This document shows, one piece after another, positions 1 through 10,829 of a stretch of 64,000 nucleotides of DNA (position 1 is its first letter; each line of letters opens with the position of its first letter). The stretch lies in the NCBI GenBank assembly GCA_038993745.2, contig CP160629.1, positions 1,116,001-1,180,000 of the forward strand, given 5' to 3'. The stretch is from Aliivibrio fischeri. GTDB lineage: Bacteria > Pseudomonadota > Gammaproteobacteria > Enterobacterales > Vibrionaceae. A program made the translations under genes and the position numbers. The notes below the pieces were generated by a model that was not told the DNA's origin, searched no databases, and saw only the letters and a program-made list of their open reading frames with translations.

Positions 1-452
1 AACCCTAAAGATAAGCCTTGAATAATCTGCTGAGTCTTTAGTTTAGGTGTGATATCAGGTAATTGATTTTGATCGGCCTTTGGTTGTGGATGCCAAATAG
101 TATAAATTGCAGCAGCTAAAATAATTAAAGGTAATCCTTTTTCAAGCCATTCCGTTGAAATATAGTTAACCAGCAAAGTTCCACATGTTGCGCCAAATAA
201 AGTTGCGACAAAAGAGGCTTTCCAAAAATGGGGGTCAAACAACTTCTTTTTAAAGTAGGTGAGTGCTGCCGTAGATGAAGCAAAACTTGCGGCTAACTTA
301 TTTGTACCTAAAGCTATGTGTGGGGGAAGCCCTATTGAGAGTAGAGCAGGAACGGTTAACATTCCTCCTCCGCCTGCAACAGCATCAATAAATCCAGCAA
401 TAAAAGCAACTAACCCTAGGATGATGAGGGTTGATGGTTCGAGAAATTCCAT
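1..452 (-). CDS. TauE/SafE (TSUP) family membrane transporter, 3' end cut by window
   Basis: The reverse strand reads from an ATG at 452 through the left edge, giving about 150 residues of the N-terminal half. It opens with a hydrophobic segment followed by the glycine-rich stretch DAVAGGGGMLTVPALL and then GTNKLAASFASS, which are hallmarks of TauE/SafE (TSUP) inner-membrane permeases exporting sulfite, sulfoacetate or related anions. More hydrophobic segments follow before the cut. The substrate cannot be inferred. It lies upstream of no co-directional gene in the window; dinG starts its own unit to the right. Family assignment is firm, substrate unknown. Confidence 0.8.
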   Translation of the reverse strand, partial: MEFLEPSTLIILGLVAFIAGFIDAVAGGGGMLTVPALLSIGLPPHIALGTNKLAASFASSTAALTYFKKKLFDPHFWKASFVATLFGATCGTLLVNYISTEWLEKGLPLIILAAAIYTIWHPQPKADQNQLPDITPKLKTQQIIQGLSLG

Positions 453-520
453 ATCAATTCTTAATTATTAATAGCTATAGTAAGCTCGCATCTGCGAATG
501 ATTTAAGTAATAACGAGATA

Positions 521-2605
521 TTACTCTATTAGTCTTTTAAAAGGAGGTAAGGCGTCCAAAAGAGCTTTACCATAACGCTTAGTTATTACACGGCGATCAA
601 GAAGCACAACTCTACCAGAATCCTCTTCTTTACGCAGTAGTCGACCTACAGATTGAATTAATTTTTTGCTCGCTTCTGGAACACTGATCTGCATAAATGG
701 ATTACCACCTCGGCTCTCAATATATTCCGAATGCGCTTCTTCAACTGGAGAGGTTGGAACACCAAATGGAATCTTAGTTATAATTAGATTTGTAAGTAGG
801 TTTCCAGGTAAATCTAATCCTTCAGAAAAGCTTCCTGTTCCAAATAAGATGCTGATTTTATTCTCATTACAAAGTTTTTTATGTTTTTTTAGAATTTCTT
901 GTCTTGATTCCTGTCCTTGAATAAGTAGGTTCCATCCATGTTTTTTAACAATCTTTTCTATACCTTCAGCAACTTTGTTCATTTGCCAGTAAGATGAGAA
1001 TAAAACTAAGCTTGAAGATTGATCGGCAAGATAAAAGGGGAGTTCTTCTATTAATAAATCTGTAAAACCAGGCGCCGAAGGTTCCATTGGTAGTTTCGGG
1101 ATGATTAATTGAGCATTCTCTTGGTAATTAAATGGTGAAGCTAAGGATAAGAAGCGTACGCCATCCTCAGGCTTTTCTGATATACCTGCTTGTTTACAAA
1201 AAAACGAATAGCTATTTAATGCTCTCATTGTTGCTGAAACGACAACCGCTCCAGCAGCTCGACTCCATAAATTTTGGTCAAGTTGCCAACCTACCTCTAG
1301 AGGGGATACGTTAATGAAGGTATCGCCGTCTCTGTCTTGACTCTTTTCTAGCCATCTAGCAAGTGGTGCTCCTTTATCACTATTGGGCTTTGCCATTAAA
1401 AACCAAACTTGAGCTAAATTTTCTAATCTTTGTAAGTAAAAGCCTATTTCAGCTAATGCAGGCTCTGCCATTCTCGGTGCTAATTCGCCATCTTTCATGC
1501 GCTCAGAGATTAAGTCACTAATTTTTGCTAGTGCTTGGTTGGCTTTAGTTGAGACTTCTTTTAATTCTTTGGATTGCTCTGCTAACCAGTTTGGTATTTC
1601 GCCATGTTCAAAACGATAAATTCCATCATCATTGAATAATGTCGGATCAAATTGCTTACTTAACTGATTAAGCGTAGGAATTAATTCCTGAATATGTTCA
1701 TGAAGAGAGTTTTGAAATCGATTAACTCTTTTTTGATCTGCAAGATTACAGAATTTACTAACCGATTTGTTTAATGACTCTAACCACGAGGCTGAACCTT
1801 TTAAACTTGCTGCAGCAGATGAGTGTTCTCGTGCCACATTTGGCAGATGGTGAGCTTCATCAAAAATATATATGGTTTGTTCTGGTTCAGACAAAACAAC
1901 ACCACCGCCTAAATCGATGTCAGCCATAACTAAACTGTGATTTGCAATAACCACATCTGCTTTATCTAAGTGTTCACGTGCTTTTTGAAATGGGCATTCA
2001 CGGTGCATGGGTAAGCCGTTATGACAGCTGTACTTGTCTGAAACAATGCTTTGCCAGATAGAAGAGGGAATTGTCGTTGGCCAGCTATCTATATCACCGT
2101 CCCATTTACCCTCAGCTAATGCTTTGTACATTCTCTTTAGTAAATCTAACTCTTTCTTTTTTGGTTTTTCAGTAAACAAAGCAACTTGCTTGTCGTCTTC
2201 ATTGTTTGACTCTGTTAATAGAGACAACTTATGACTGCAACAATACCGCTGACGACCTTTTGCAATAATAAAAGAAAAAGGCAATGGTGATATACGGCGA
2301 TAGAAAGGTAAGTCTTTATGAGCAAGCTGTTCTTGAAGTGCAACAGTTGCGGTTGAGATAACCACTTTTTTGTTATTTAACTTTGCATATGGAATTGCGC
2401 TTAGTAGATAAGCAAGAGATTTACCAATGCCTGTTCCTGCTTCTGCAACAATCATGCGATTAGAATCACTGTATTCACCTGCAAGTGATTTAGCGATTTC
2501 TGCTACTAAATAGTTCTGAGCACGGCGAGGTATAAAACCTGGAAGTTGATCTTGTAGTGTTTTGTAGCTTTGGCGAATGCTATCAGTAACCGATTTATTC
2601 AGCAT
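521..2605 (-). CDS. dinG: DinG-family ATP-dependent DNA helicase
   Basis: This is an SF2 helicase of the XPD/DinG type, about 694 residues. It shows Walker A (AEAGTGIGKS), the DEAH box (FDEAHHLPN) and a C-terminal helicase block with GTGSFSEGLDLPG and QSVGRLLR. Cysteines between Walker A and DEAH (GRQRYCCSHK, YSCHNG, HRECPFQ) fit the Fe-S cluster domain of the family. DinG unwinds DNA with 5'-3' polarity and resolves R-loops and stalled forks. I chose the ATG at 2605; a TTG 12 bases upstream is also in frame. YoaA is the paralogous alternative, but the length favours DinG. Confidence 0.85.
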   Translation of the reverse strand: MLNKSVTDSIRQSYKTLQDQLPGFIPRRAQNYLVAEIAKSLAGEYSDSNRMIVAEAGTGIGKSLAYLLSAIPYAKLNNKKVVISTATVALQEQLAHKDLPFYRRISPLPFSFIIAKGRQRYCCSHKLSLLTESNNEDDKQVALFTEKPKKKELDLLKRMYKALAEGKWDGDIDSWPTTIPSSIWQSIVSDKYSCHNGLPMHRECPFQKAREHLDKADVVIANHSLVMADIDLGGGVVLSEPEQTIYIFDEAHHLPNVAREHSSAAASLKGSASWLESLNKSVSKFCNLADQKRVNRFQNSLHEHIQELIPTLNQLSKQFDPTLFNDDGIYRFEHGEIPNWLAEQSKELKEVSTKANQALAKISDLISERMKDGELAPRMAEPALAEIGFYLQRLENLAQVWFLMAKPNSDKGAPLARWLEKSQDRDGDTFINVSPLEVGWQLDQNLWSRAAGAVVVSATMRALNSYSFFCKQAGISEKPEDGVRFLSLASPFNYQENAQLIIPKLPMEPSAPGFTDLLIEELPFYLADQSSSLVLFSSYWQMNKVAEGIEKIVKKHGWNLLIQGQESRQEILKKHKKLCNENKISILFGTGSFSEGLDLPGNLLTNLIITKIPFGVPTSPVEEAHSEYIESRGGNPFMQISVPEASKKLIQSVGRLLRKEEDSGRVVLLDRRVITKRYGKALLDALPPFKRLIE

Positions 2606-3129
2606 GAGAAGGCTCAATTAAATTTAAAAAACCATTGTACCACGCAAATTTGAGTGTGATCTTCTGCAAATAATGGAATTCAATGTTTTTAAATTGAGAT
2701 GAACATCACGAAAGTGAGAATAAGGCATCTTTGACTATGTGATGTTAAATTTTAGATTTAATTAAAGTTCTTTAAGTTAGCAATTGTTGGTTGATTATTC
2801 TGTTTTTGTTTGTTTTTAGTGTCTAAAAAAGGTTTAAATTCTTTTGTGCTTAGAAATAAATATTTATAGTTTTTGTGTTGCATGAGCTTATCTTGTGTTT
2901 TTTACAACTTGCCAACCGTTTAAGTTGTTGATTTTTAATGTGTTGTTGTTTTTTTATTTAATTTTATAATGTTTGACATAGTTATTTAGTTTTTGCAAAG
3001 TAGCAACCGAATTCAGAAATACTGATTAATCACACGATTAGATGTGTTGTCGGTACTTAATAAATTACATAAAAAACAGGGAACCGGAAATCGGATTTCC
3101 AATTTTCTAAGAAAAGGCAGTGGATTATT
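2606..3129. other. Intergenic region, dinG to first porin
   Basis: This AT-rich gap of about 520 bases separates divergent dinG and the first porin. It holds no credible open reading frame. A TGTGA half-site at 2651 (TGTGATCTTCTGCAAA) loosely resembles a CRP site but its second half is poor. The last 50 bases carry the conserved porin leader, listed separately. Long T-rich stretches at 2800-2970 suggest an upstream promoter region for a highly expressed outer-membrane protein, but I cannot place -35 and -10 boxes confidently. Confidence 0.5.
3078..3129 (+). promoter_or_regulatory. Conserved porin 5' leader with inverted repeat, copy 1
   Basis: The block GGGAACCGGAAATCGGATTTCC is followed by CTAAGAAAAGGCAGTGGA just before the porin ATG at 3130, and it recurs almost unchanged before the second porin. 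GGAAATC and GATTTCC form a perfect 7-base inverted repeat around one G. It could be an mRNA leader hairpin, an sRNA target or a protein site. AAAAGGCAGTGGA holds the probable ribosome binding site. Confidence 0.55.
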
Positions 3130-4140
3130 ATGAAAAAGACTCTTTTAGCTCTTGCAATCGCAAGTATCTCGACTTCAGCTTTTGCTGTTGATACTAGTAG
3201 CCAAAATAGTAAGAATGATGAAATGTTTGCATTTGACCCTATGCATAAAGATCAGTTTTCTGTATCTGGTTCTGTAGGTGTAGGTGGTTACTACGACACT
3301 GGTACTAAAGCATTCTATGATGATTGGGCTACAGGTTTAACTCTTGCTGTTAACTACCGTAATAACCGTGTTGTTGGTTATTTTGAAACTGACTTTATGT
3401 TGAATTATACAACTGATAGTGAAACTAAGCCTATTGCAAATGGTTCAGGCCCTGCGACTGATGTTGATAAAGCATGGTTAGGTTTTGATACTGGTTTTGG
3501 TATCGCATCTTTTGGTTGGGAAAACGATACAGCACTTGATGCTGTTGATGGCGCTGGTGATAACACATACGAATTTGGTGCTTCTGCGGGTGATGCATCT
3601 GATGGTTTTAATGTTGTTAAATTCCAAGGTTCAACAAGTGGTTTTGCTTACGGAGTATCTTACTTTGAAACTGGTGATGACCATGTTGCTGCCGATAAGG
3701 GTGTGAATGGTTACATTGGTATCGAGCAAGAAATCTTTAATGTTTATGCTGGTTATGAAACTCGTGATGAAGCTGAGTATGATGTAATGACTGTAACGGG
3801 TAACGTTAAGCTTGGTGCGGTTAAACTTGGTGCAAACTTCTGGATTGAAGATGGCGATGCTAGCGATTTAACAGGTAGAAACCTTGGTAATAAAGAGAAT
3901 ACAGGTTATTACCTATCTGCTGGTTTTGCAGCAACAGAAGACCTAACATTAGCTGCTGGTTATGCTGCTAATACGAAAGAGATTGCAACAATTGAAACTG
4001 ATTACTCTTACGTGAACGTCGCGGCAATGTATACATTAGCTAAGAATATGGATATGGGTATTGACGTACGCCAAGATCTTGATGCAGGTGCTGCTGATGA
4101 AGAAACTTACGTGTTCGCTGCAGGTTACTACTACTTCTAA
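3130..4140 (+). CDS. Outer-membrane porin-like protein, first of a tandem pair
   Basis: This 336-residue protein begins with a signal peptide (MKKTLLALAIASIS...SAFA, cleavage near residue 19) and continues with alternating glycine- and aromatic-rich strands typical of Gram-negative beta-barrel porins. It ends in AAGYYYF, the C-terminal aromatic residue that directs barrel assembly. Aspartate-rich loops (DAVDGAGDNTYEF) suggest an acidic pore or cation binding. The next gene is a close paralog with nearly identical leader and signal peptide, so the pair arose by tandem duplication. A terminator follows at 4170. It resembles Vibrio OmpU/OmpL-type porins, but I do not assign a name. Confidence 0.8.
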   Translation: MKKTLLALAIASISTSAFAVDTSSQNSKNDEMFAFDPMHKDQFSVSGSVGVGGYYDTGTKAFYDDWATGLTLAVNYRNNRVVGYFETDFMLNYTTDSETKPIANGSGPATDVDKAWLGFDTGFGIASFGWENDTALDAVDGAGDNTYEFGASAGDASDGFNVVKFQGSTSGFAYGVSYFETGDDHVAADKGVNGYIGIEQEIFNVYAGYETRDEAEYDVMTVTGNVKLGAVKLGANFWIEDGDASDLTGRNLGNKENTGYYLSAGFAATEDLTLAAGYAANTKEIATIETDYSYVNVAAMYTLAKNMDMGIDVRQDLDAGAADEETYVFAAGYYYF

Positions 4141-4167
4141 TTGTATTATATAAAGTTGAAGTAATTA

Positions 4168-4197
4168 TTAAGCCGGTCTATTTGACTGGCTTTTTTT
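4168..4197 (+). terminator. Rho-independent terminator after first porin
   Basis: AAGCCGGTC and GACTGGCTT pair around a short loop and are followed by seven Ts. The second porin has an equivalent terminator, so the two genes are separate transcription units. Confidence 0.85.
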
Positions 4198-4723
4198 GTT
4201 TTTATTCGGCTGATTTATTGTAGCCACGCTGTTTTGCTTCAACAGTTAAAAATGAACCAATGGGAATAAAGTGTGTTATGGGTCACAATTAATTTTTTAG
4301 GCTTCTTCATTTTTTATTAGTTTATGTTCTGCAAATATAAAAAAAATACAATTAATTCGCCTGCCAAATCTAACTAGTTAAATGTCAAATTCTATTTATT
4401 AATATTAAATAGCAATACAGGTGTGTGTTGCTGTTTTTATTTGTTTTTATCTTTTTGTCTTTTTTATTTCAATTGGTTATCTGCAGTTGTTGTTTTTTTA
4501 CTCTTTTTGTAATTTATCTAAATTTATATTTTTTCGTGTGATCTGTGTCAAATCTTAAAATGTACCAATGTAACTTGCTGTATTGTGTGTGTTTATCATT
4601 TTTTACTTTCCTTGACTTTCTTCGTTGACATGGTGAGAAATCTTTAGCAAAGTACTCTCCAGAAATCGAGATGCTAACAAGTAGCACATTAAGATGCTTC
4701 TGTAGCAATCCAGATATAAAAAG
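4198..4723. other. AT-rich intergenic region between the porins
   Basis: About 525 bases contain no credible gene. The region is rich in T runs and holds TGTGATCTGTGTCAAA at 4536, which has one good CRP half-site (TGTGA) and one imperfect half. The same partial motif occurs upstream of the first porin. A promoter for the second porin must lie here because a terminator closes the first transcript. Confidence 0.4.
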
Positions 4724-4777
4724 GGAACCGGAAATCGGATTTCCAAATCTTTCTAAGAAAAGGCAGTGGACTTAATT
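4722..4777 (+). promoter_or_regulatory. Conserved porin 5' leader with inverted repeat, copy 2
   Basis: The sequence GGGAACCGGAAATCGGATTTCC, then TTCTAAGAAAAGGCAGTGGA, matches the first porin leader with only small differences. Conservation in non-coding sequence outside the duplicated reading frame suggests function or recent duplication. Confidence 0.55.
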
Positions 4778-5776
4778 ATGAAAAAGACTCTTTTAGCGCT
4801 TGCTATCGCAAGTATCTCAGCTTCAGCATTTGCTGTTGATACAAGCAGCCAAAACAGCCGTAACGAAGACATGTTTGCATTTGACCCAATGCACAAAGAT
4901 CAATTCTCTGTTTCTGGTTCTGTTGGTGTAGGTGGTTACTACGACACTGGTTCTAAAGCATTTTACGATGATTGGGCAACAGGTTTAACTCTAGCAGTTA
5001 ACTACCGTAACAACCGTATTGTTGGTTACTTTGAAACAGACCTAATGTTGAACTACACAACAGATAACGCGACTTCACCAATCCTTAAAGATGGTTCAGA
5101 ATTTGCAACTGATGTTGATAAAGCATGGTTAGGTTTTGACACTGGTTTCGGTATCGCATCTTTTGGTTGGGAAAATGACACCGCTCTTGATGCAGTTGAT
5201 GGTGCTGGTGATAACACATACGAATTCGGTGCTTCTGCTGGTGATGCATCTGATGCATTCAATGTAGTTAAATTCCAAGGTGCAACAGGTGGTTTCGCGT
5301 ACGGTGTTTCTTACTTTGAAACTGACGATACACACGTTGATGCTGAAAAAGGCGTGAATGGTTACGTAGGTATCGAGCAAGAAATCTTTAACGTATACGC
5401 TGGTTACGAAACTCGTGATTCTGATTATGATGTATACACAGTAACTGGTAATGTTCAACTAGGTGCTGTTAAGTTAGGTACTAACTTCTGGATTGAAGAA
5501 ACAGATACTAAAGTTTTAGATCAAACTAATACTGGTTACTACGTATCTGCTGGTTACGCTGTATCTGAAGATCTTACTTTAGCAGCTGGTTATGCAGCAA
5601 ATACATATGAAATTAAAGGTATTGCTGACCTTGACCAATCTTTCATGAACGTTGCAGTTATGTACACAATGGCTAAAAACATGGACATGGGTATCGATAT
5701 TAAGCAAGAGCTTGATATGGGCGAAGGTAACGAAGAAGAAACTCACGTATTCGCAGCTGCATACTACTACTTCTAA
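4778..5776 (+). CDS. Outer-membrane porin-like protein, second of a tandem pair
   Basis: This 332-residue paralog of the preceding porin shares its signal peptide, the FDPMHKDQFSVSGSVGVGGYYD block, the DKAWLGFDTGFGIASFGWEND block and the closing AAYYYF. Differences concentrate in short loops, for example after NYTTDNATSP and around residues 240-260, as expected for surface-exposed segments. I start at the ATG at 4778 rather than an upstream GTG at 4766, because this aligns the signal peptides and puts AAAAGGCAGTGGA at a proper distance. The substrate is unknown. Confidence 0.8.
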   Translation: MKKTLLALAIASISASAFAVDTSSQNSRNEDMFAFDPMHKDQFSVSGSVGVGGYYDTGSKAFYDDWATGLTLAVNYRNNRIVGYFETDLMLNYTTDNATSPILKDGSEFATDVDKAWLGFDTGFGIASFGWENDTALDAVDGAGDNTYEFGASAGDASDAFNVVKFQGATGGFAYGVSYFETDDTHVDAEKGVNGYVGIEQEIFNVYAGYETRDSDYDVYTVTGNVQLGAVKLGTNFWIEETDTKVLDQTNTGYYVSAGYAVSEDLTLAAGYAANTYEIKGIADLDQSFMNVAVMYTMAKNMDMGIDIKQELDMGEGNEEETHVFAAAYYYF

Positions 5777-5802
5777 TCTCTTGATTTAAAGTAGAACAGA
5801 TT

Positions 5803-5833
5803 ATTAAGCCAGTCATTTGACTGGCTTTTTTTT
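5803..5833 (+). terminator. Rho-independent terminator after second porin
   Basis: AAGCCAGTC and GACTGGCTT form a stem with a short ATTT-type loop, followed by eight Ts. It is a near copy of the first porin terminator. Confidence 0.9.
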
Positions 5834-5891
5834 GCCTGTAAAAAGCTTGTGAAAAATGAAATATAATTTTCTTTAAAATAATTCATCTTTT

Positions 5892-5920
5892 TTGTTGAAA
5901 TAAAACCACAGTTTGATAAT
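5892..5920 (+). promoter_or_regulatory. Probable his operon promoter
   Basis: TTGTTG at 5892-5897 and GATAAT at 5915-5920 are separated by 17 bases, and lie about 50 bases upstream of the his leader peptide start. The match to the sigma-70 consensus is reasonable and the position fits an attenuated operon. Confidence 0.55.
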
Positions 5921-5971
5921 GTGTTTACAAGGTTAAAAACAAATACAGTTTGTTACTAAAGGTTTATATTT

Positions 5972-6019
5972 ATGCGTATTCAAGGTCTGAACATTCATCA
6001 CCACCATCATCCTGATTAG
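5972..6019 (+). CDS. hisL: his operon leader peptide
   Basis: This short frame encodes MRIQGLNIHHHHHPD, with five consecutive histidine codons, followed by a terminator-forming RNA. That is the arrangement of transcription attenuation in enteric and vibrio his operons. When charged tRNA-His is scarce the ribosome stalls on the His run, an antiterminator forms and hisG to hisIE are transcribed. It is too short for usual ORF calling. Upstream AAAGG gives a ribosome binding site. Confidence 0.93.
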   Translation: MRIQGLNIHHHHHPD

Positions 6020-6082
6020 TCTTTCGGGAGGATACGTATTATCCGGAAGGCAATTTGAATTTCCTTCCGATGAATAAAAATT

Positions 6083-6119
6083 CTAACCCTCGGAAGGTCA
6101 AACTTCTGAGGGTTTTTTC
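6083..6119 (+). terminator. his attenuator terminator
   Basis: AACCCTCGGAAG pairs with CTTCTGAGGGTT (one bulge) and is followed by TTTTTT. Upstream segments around 6025-6065 (CTTTCGGGAGG, CCGGAAGG, CCTTCCG) can form the alternative pairings expected of pause and antiterminator hairpins. Confidence 0.88.
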
Positions 6120-6239
6120 GTTTTAGTAACAAATTAAAGTTAGATTATTTATTGATTTATAAGAGTTTAAAATTAGCCGATTGCATTGTTTATTTAAAAA
6201 ACGATTTAATTGGAATCACATTTTTACAAGGAAGAAATT

Positions 6240-7136
6240 ATGTCATCACAACGATTACGCATTGCGATTCAAAAGAAGGGTCGCTTATCTAAAGAGTGCC
6301 AAGAATTATTTAAACGCTGCGGCATGAAATTTAACATTTCGGGTGAGCGTTTAGTGGTTCATTCTGAAAATATGCCGATTGATCTATTGTTAGTTCGTGA
6401 CGATGACATCCCAAGTCTAATTATGGATGGGGTAGTTGATTTAGGTGTGATAGGTGAAAATGAATTAGAAGAAGTTCGTTTAGAACGTAAAGCATTAGGT
6501 GAACCTTCTTCTTTTACAACCTTACGTCGTTTGGATTTCGGTGGCTGTCGTTTATCTATTGCGATTGACAAAGATGAAGTATACAACGGCCCACAAGATT
6601 TAGCTGGAAAACGTATCGCAACAACCTACCCACAATTACTTAAAAGTTTTATGGATGAGCAGGGTATTCCGTTTTCAACCTGTATTTTAAATGGTTCTGT
6701 AGAAGTTGCTCCACGCGCAGGTCTTGCGGATGCGATTGCCGATTTAGTATCAACAGGTGCGACACTTGAAGCTAATGGTCTTAAAGAAGCTGAAGTAATT
6801 TTTCGATCAAAAGCGACATTAATTCAGCGTGAAGGTGAATTTGATGCAGATAAGGCAGCGTTGATCAATAAGCTATTAACCCGTATGCAAGGTTGTATTC
6901 AAGCAAAAGAATCAAAATATATTATGCTGCACGCACCAACAGATAAGCTTGATGCTATTAAAGACTTGCTTCCGGGGGCGGAAGATCCAACGGTTTTACC
7001 TCTGTCGCGTGATGGAGCAAAGGTCGCAGTTCACTTAGTAAGTACAGAAAATCTATTTTGGGAAACAATGGAACAGTTAAAAGCATTAGGTGCGAGTTCT
7101 ATTCTAGTATTGCCAATTGAGAAAATGATGGAGTAG
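6240..7136 (+). CDS. hisG: ATP phosphoribosyltransferase
   Basis: HisG catalyses the first, feedback-inhibited step of histidine synthesis: ATP plus PRPP gives phosphoribosyl-ATP. At 298 residues this is the long, hexameric form with a C-terminal regulatory domain. It begins [17 protein letters not shown] and shows the typical block [22 protein letters not shown], which binds PRPP. I chose the ATG at 6240, preceded by AAGGAAG, over a start 30 bases upstream. It is the first gene after the attenuator, and hisD follows after 5 bases. Confidence 0.96.
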   Translation: MSSQRLRIAIQKKGRLSKECQELFKRCGMKFNISGERLVVHSENMPIDLLLVRDDDIPSLIMDGVVDLGVIGENELEEVRLERKALGEPSSFTTLRRLDFGGCRLSIAIDKDEVYNGPQDLAGKRIATTYPQLLKSFMDEQGIPFSTCILNGSVEVAPRAGLADAIADLVSTGATLEANGLKEAEVIFRSKATLIQREGEFDADKAALINKLLTRMQGCIQAKESKYIMLHAPTDKLDAIKDLLPGAEDPTVLPLSRDGAKVAVHLVSTENLFWETMEQLKALGASSILVLPIEKMME

Positions 7137-7141
7137 CCATT

Positions 7142-8461
7142 ATGAAAACGTTAGTTTGGCAATCATTGAGCGATTCGCAGCAAGATACGGTTCTACAACG
7201 TCCTGCAATTACTGAAGGTGCAAATATTACCGCAGCAGTAACTAGTGTTATTAATACCGTAAAACAAGAGGGTGATGCTGGTGTATTTGCATTAACTGAA
7301 AAGTTTGATGGTGTGAAACCTGATTCTATTCGAGTACCGAATACTGAGATTGAAGCGGCAAGTGATCGTTTGCCTGAAGAAATGAAAACAGCACTTAAAC
7401 AAGCTTATAGCAATATTTCTAAATTTCACCAAGCGCAGAAACCACAGCCTGTAAAAGTTGAAACACAGCCAGGTGTCATCTGTGAACAAATTACTATGCC
7501 TATTAATAAAGTAGGTTTGTATATTCCAGGTGGTAGCGCGCCATTGCCATCAACAGTTTTAATGTTAGGTATTCCTGCTCAAATTGCAGGTTGTCATAAA
7601 GTTGTATTATGCTCGCCACCTCCAATAGCTGATGAGATTTTGTACGTGGCAAAACTGTGTAAGATTGATGAAGTTTATAATATCGGGGGTGCTCAAGCGG
7701 TAGCTGCAATGGCATATGGAACAGAATCGGTCTCTAAAGTAGATAAGATCTTTGGACCAGGTAATGCCTATGTAACTGAAGCAAAACGCCAAGTTTCGAA
7801 TGATTTCCGTGGTGCAGCAATTGATATGCCAGCAGGGCCATCTGAAGTTTTAGTGATTGCTGATGAGACCGCAGATCCAGACTTTATTGCAGCAGATCTT
7901 CTTAGCCAAGCAGAGCATGGTCCTGATTCACAAGTAGTATTAGTCACTCCATCGCCAATCATTGCAGAGCAAGTCGCTGATGCGGTTGAGAAACAATTGA
8001 AAGAATTGACTCGTGCTGACATTGCTCGCCAAGCTTTAGGTTCAAGTTTATTGATCGTTGCAGATTCACTTACTCAGTGTGTTTCAATTTCAAACTTTTA
8101 TGGGCCTGAACACCTTATTGTTCAAACTAAGAATCCACGAGAATTACTGCCTCTTTTAGATAATGCGGGTTCAATTTTCTTAGGGGATTACTCACCTGAA
8201 TCGGCAGGGGATTATGCATCAGGAACTAATCACGTATTGCCGACTTATGGGTACACACGAACTTATTCTAGTTTAGGATTAGCAGATTTCTCTAAACGAA
8301 TGACTGTGCAAGAATTAACGGCTGATGGTTTAAAAGGTTTAGCTCCAACGGTTGTCACAATGGCTGAAGCGGAAGGGCTTGATGCTCATAAAAGAGCCGT
8401 AACGATTCGAATTGAAAAGCTCGCTCAGTTAAAAGTTAATAAGCAAGAAGTGAATCAGTAG
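7142..8461 (+). CDS. hisD: Histidinol dehydrogenase
   Basis: HisD performs the last two steps of histidine synthesis, oxidising L-histidinol to histidine with NAD and Zn. The 439-residue length is normal. Recognisable blocks are [47 protein letters not shown] and [12 protein letters not shown], which includes the zinc-ligand region. FYGPEHLIV and [10 protein letters not shown] near the C-terminus are also typical. It is in the second position of the operon, with GGAG just upstream of the ATG. Confidence 0.96.
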   Translation: MKTLVWQSLSDSQQDTVLQRPAITEGANITAAVTSVINTVKQEGDAGVFALTEKFDGVKPDSIRVPNTEIEAASDRLPEEMKTALKQAYSNISKFHQAQKPQPVKVETQPGVICEQITMPINKVGLYIPGGSAPLPSTVLMLGIPAQIAGCHKVVLCSPPPIADEILYVAKLCKIDEVYNIGGAQAVAAMAYGTESVSKVDKIFGPGNAYVTEAKRQVSNDFRGAAIDMPAGPSEVLVIADETADPDFIAADLLSQAEHGPDSQVVLVTPSPIIAEQVADAVEKQLKELTRADIARQALGSSLLIVADSLTQCVSISNFYGPEHLIVQTKNPRELLPLLDNAGSIFLGDYSPESAGDYASGTNHVLPTYGYTRTYSSLGLADFSKRMTVQELTADGLKGLAPTVVTMAEAEGLDAHKRAVTIRIEKLAQLKVNKQEVNQ

Positions 8462-9510
<1,049 letters not shown>

Positions 9511-9511
<1 letters not shown>

Positions 9512-9672
9512 TACCAATCGTAGTAAATAACTGATCATCCTAGCGAGTTAAAATACTCGATAACTGCGTTAAAATTTTTGATTGTAGAATAACTACTTAT
9601 CGAAAAATTTTGCCTTGTTCTCAAGCATTTTTCCTTCGCTATTACTGCTCATTTACTTACTGTGATTGGTAT
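9511..9672. repeat. MITE-like palindromic element inside the his operon
   Basis: The ends are imperfect inverted repeats: ATACCAATCGTAGTAAATAACTGATCA on the left corresponds to the complement of the right end, which reads ATACCAATCACAGTAAGTAAATGAGCA. The element is about 160 bases, non-coding, and sits exactly between hisC and hisB, using the hisC stop codon as part of its left end. This is the form of a miniature inverted-repeat or vibrio intergenic repeat. I saw no second copy in this window. Confidence 0.65.
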
Positions 9673-9678
9673 GTTTTA

Positions 9679-9705
9679 TCCCCAAGTTTAGGAATAAGGC
9701 TTGGG
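9679..9705 (+). other. Hairpin between repeat element and hisB
   Basis: CCCCAAG and CTTGGGG form a perfect 7-base stem around a 13-base loop. There is no T run after it, so a terminator is unlikely; it could stabilise the downstream mRNA end. Confidence 0.4.
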
Positions 9706-9747
9706 GCTTATCAAGAATAAAATTAGAAAAATTAAAAGGACGTTCCT

Positions 9748-10821
9748 GTGAGCAAACAACAAAAGATTTTATTTATCGACCGTGATGGCACCTTAATTGT
9801 TGAGCCGCCGGTGGATTTCCAAGTAGACCGTTTAGATAAGCTAAAGTTTGAGCCTTTGGTTATTCCTTCTCTACTTTCTCTTCAAGATGCCGGTTACCGT
9901 TTAGTAATGGTAACCAATCAAGATGGTTTAGGTACAGATAGCTACCCTCAAGATGAGTTTGATGCGCCACATAACATGATGATGGAGTTTTTTGAATCTC
10001 AAGGAGTGAAGTTTGATGATGTTCTTATCTGTCCGCACTTTGAAGAAGATAATTGTTCATGTCGTAAACCAAAATTAGGCATGGTTAAAGAATATCTTCA
10101 AGGTGGGAAAGTCGATTTTCAACACTCAGTTGTGATTGGTGATCGCCAAACGGATCTTCAATTAGCTGAAAACATGGCGATACGTGGTATTCAATATCAT
10201 CCAGAGATAATGAACTGGCCTGCGATCTTAAAAGATCTGACCGTAAATGCGCGTACTGCAGAAGTAATACGCACAACCAAAGAAACGGACATTAAAGTGT
10301 TTGTTAATTTGGATGAGCAAGGCGGCAATGAGATCACTACTGGTCTTGGTTTCTTTGATCACATGCTTGATCAGATTGCTACACACGGTGGTTTCCAAAT
10401 GAAGATCAATGTAGAGGGCGACTTACACATTGATGATCACCACACCATTGAAGATACCGCTCTTGCATTGGGAGAAGCGTTAAAAGAGGCGTTAGGCGAC
10501 AAGTGTGGTATTGGTCGTTTTGGATTCAGCTTGCCAATGGATGAGTGTTTAGCACAATGTGCGCTTGATTTATCTGGTCGTCCATATCTGAAGTTTGATG
10601 CTGAATTTAGCCGTGAGCAGGTAGGAGATTTATCAACCGAAATGGTAGTTCACTTCTTCCGCTCTCTAACTGATACTCTTGCTTGTACGTTACACCTTTC
10701 TTCATCAGGTCATAACGATCACCACATTATTGAAAGCTTATTTAAAGCGTTTGGTCGTACGTTACGCCAAGCGATTAAAGTAGAAGGTAATGAACTGCCA
10801 AGCTCAAAAGGCGTATTGTAG
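9748..10821 (+). CDS. hisB: Bifunctional histidinol-phosphatase / imidazoleglycerol-phosphate dehydratase
   Basis: The 357-residue protein joins two enzymes. Residues 1-165 form a HAD phosphatase ([13 protein letters not shown] nucleophile block, CSCRKPK zinc-loop, [12 protein letters not shown]). Residues 170-357 form the dehydratase with metal-binding histidines ([46 protein letters not shown]). The start is GTG at 9748 with AAAGGA upstream. The fusion is typical of gamma-proteobacteria. hisH follows after 8 bases. Confidence 0.95.
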   Translation: MSKQQKILFIDRDGTLIVEPPVDFQVDRLDKLKFEPLVIPSLLSLQDAGYRLVMVTNQDGLGTDSYPQDEFDAPHNMMMEFFESQGVKFDDVLICPHFEEDNCSCRKPKLGMVKEYLQGGKVDFQHSVVIGDRQTDLQLAENMAIRGIQYHPEIMNWPAILKDLTVNARTAEVIRTTKETDIKVFVNLDEQGGNEITTGLGFFDHMLDQIATHGGFQMKINVEGDLHIDDHHTIEDTALALGEALKEALGDKCGIGRFGFSLPMDECLAQCALDLSGRPYLKFDAEFSREQVGDLSTEMVVHFFRSLTDTLACTLHLSSSGHNDHHIIESLFKAFGRTLRQAIKVEGNELPSSKGVL

Positions 10822-10829
10822 GAGTGACT

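Noticed and set aside
2651..2666. CRP sites before the porins (also 4536-4551)
   Set aside because: Each has a good TGTGA half but a poor second half; evidence is too thin for a feature.
5129..5458. 109-residue reverse-strand frame inside the second porin
   Set aside because: It is antisense to a conserved porin, has no ribosome binding site and no recognisable domain.
5996..6010. Run of five His codons, like an engineered His tag
   Set aside because: It lies in a short leader frame before an attenuator and hisG, which fully explains it as hisL.
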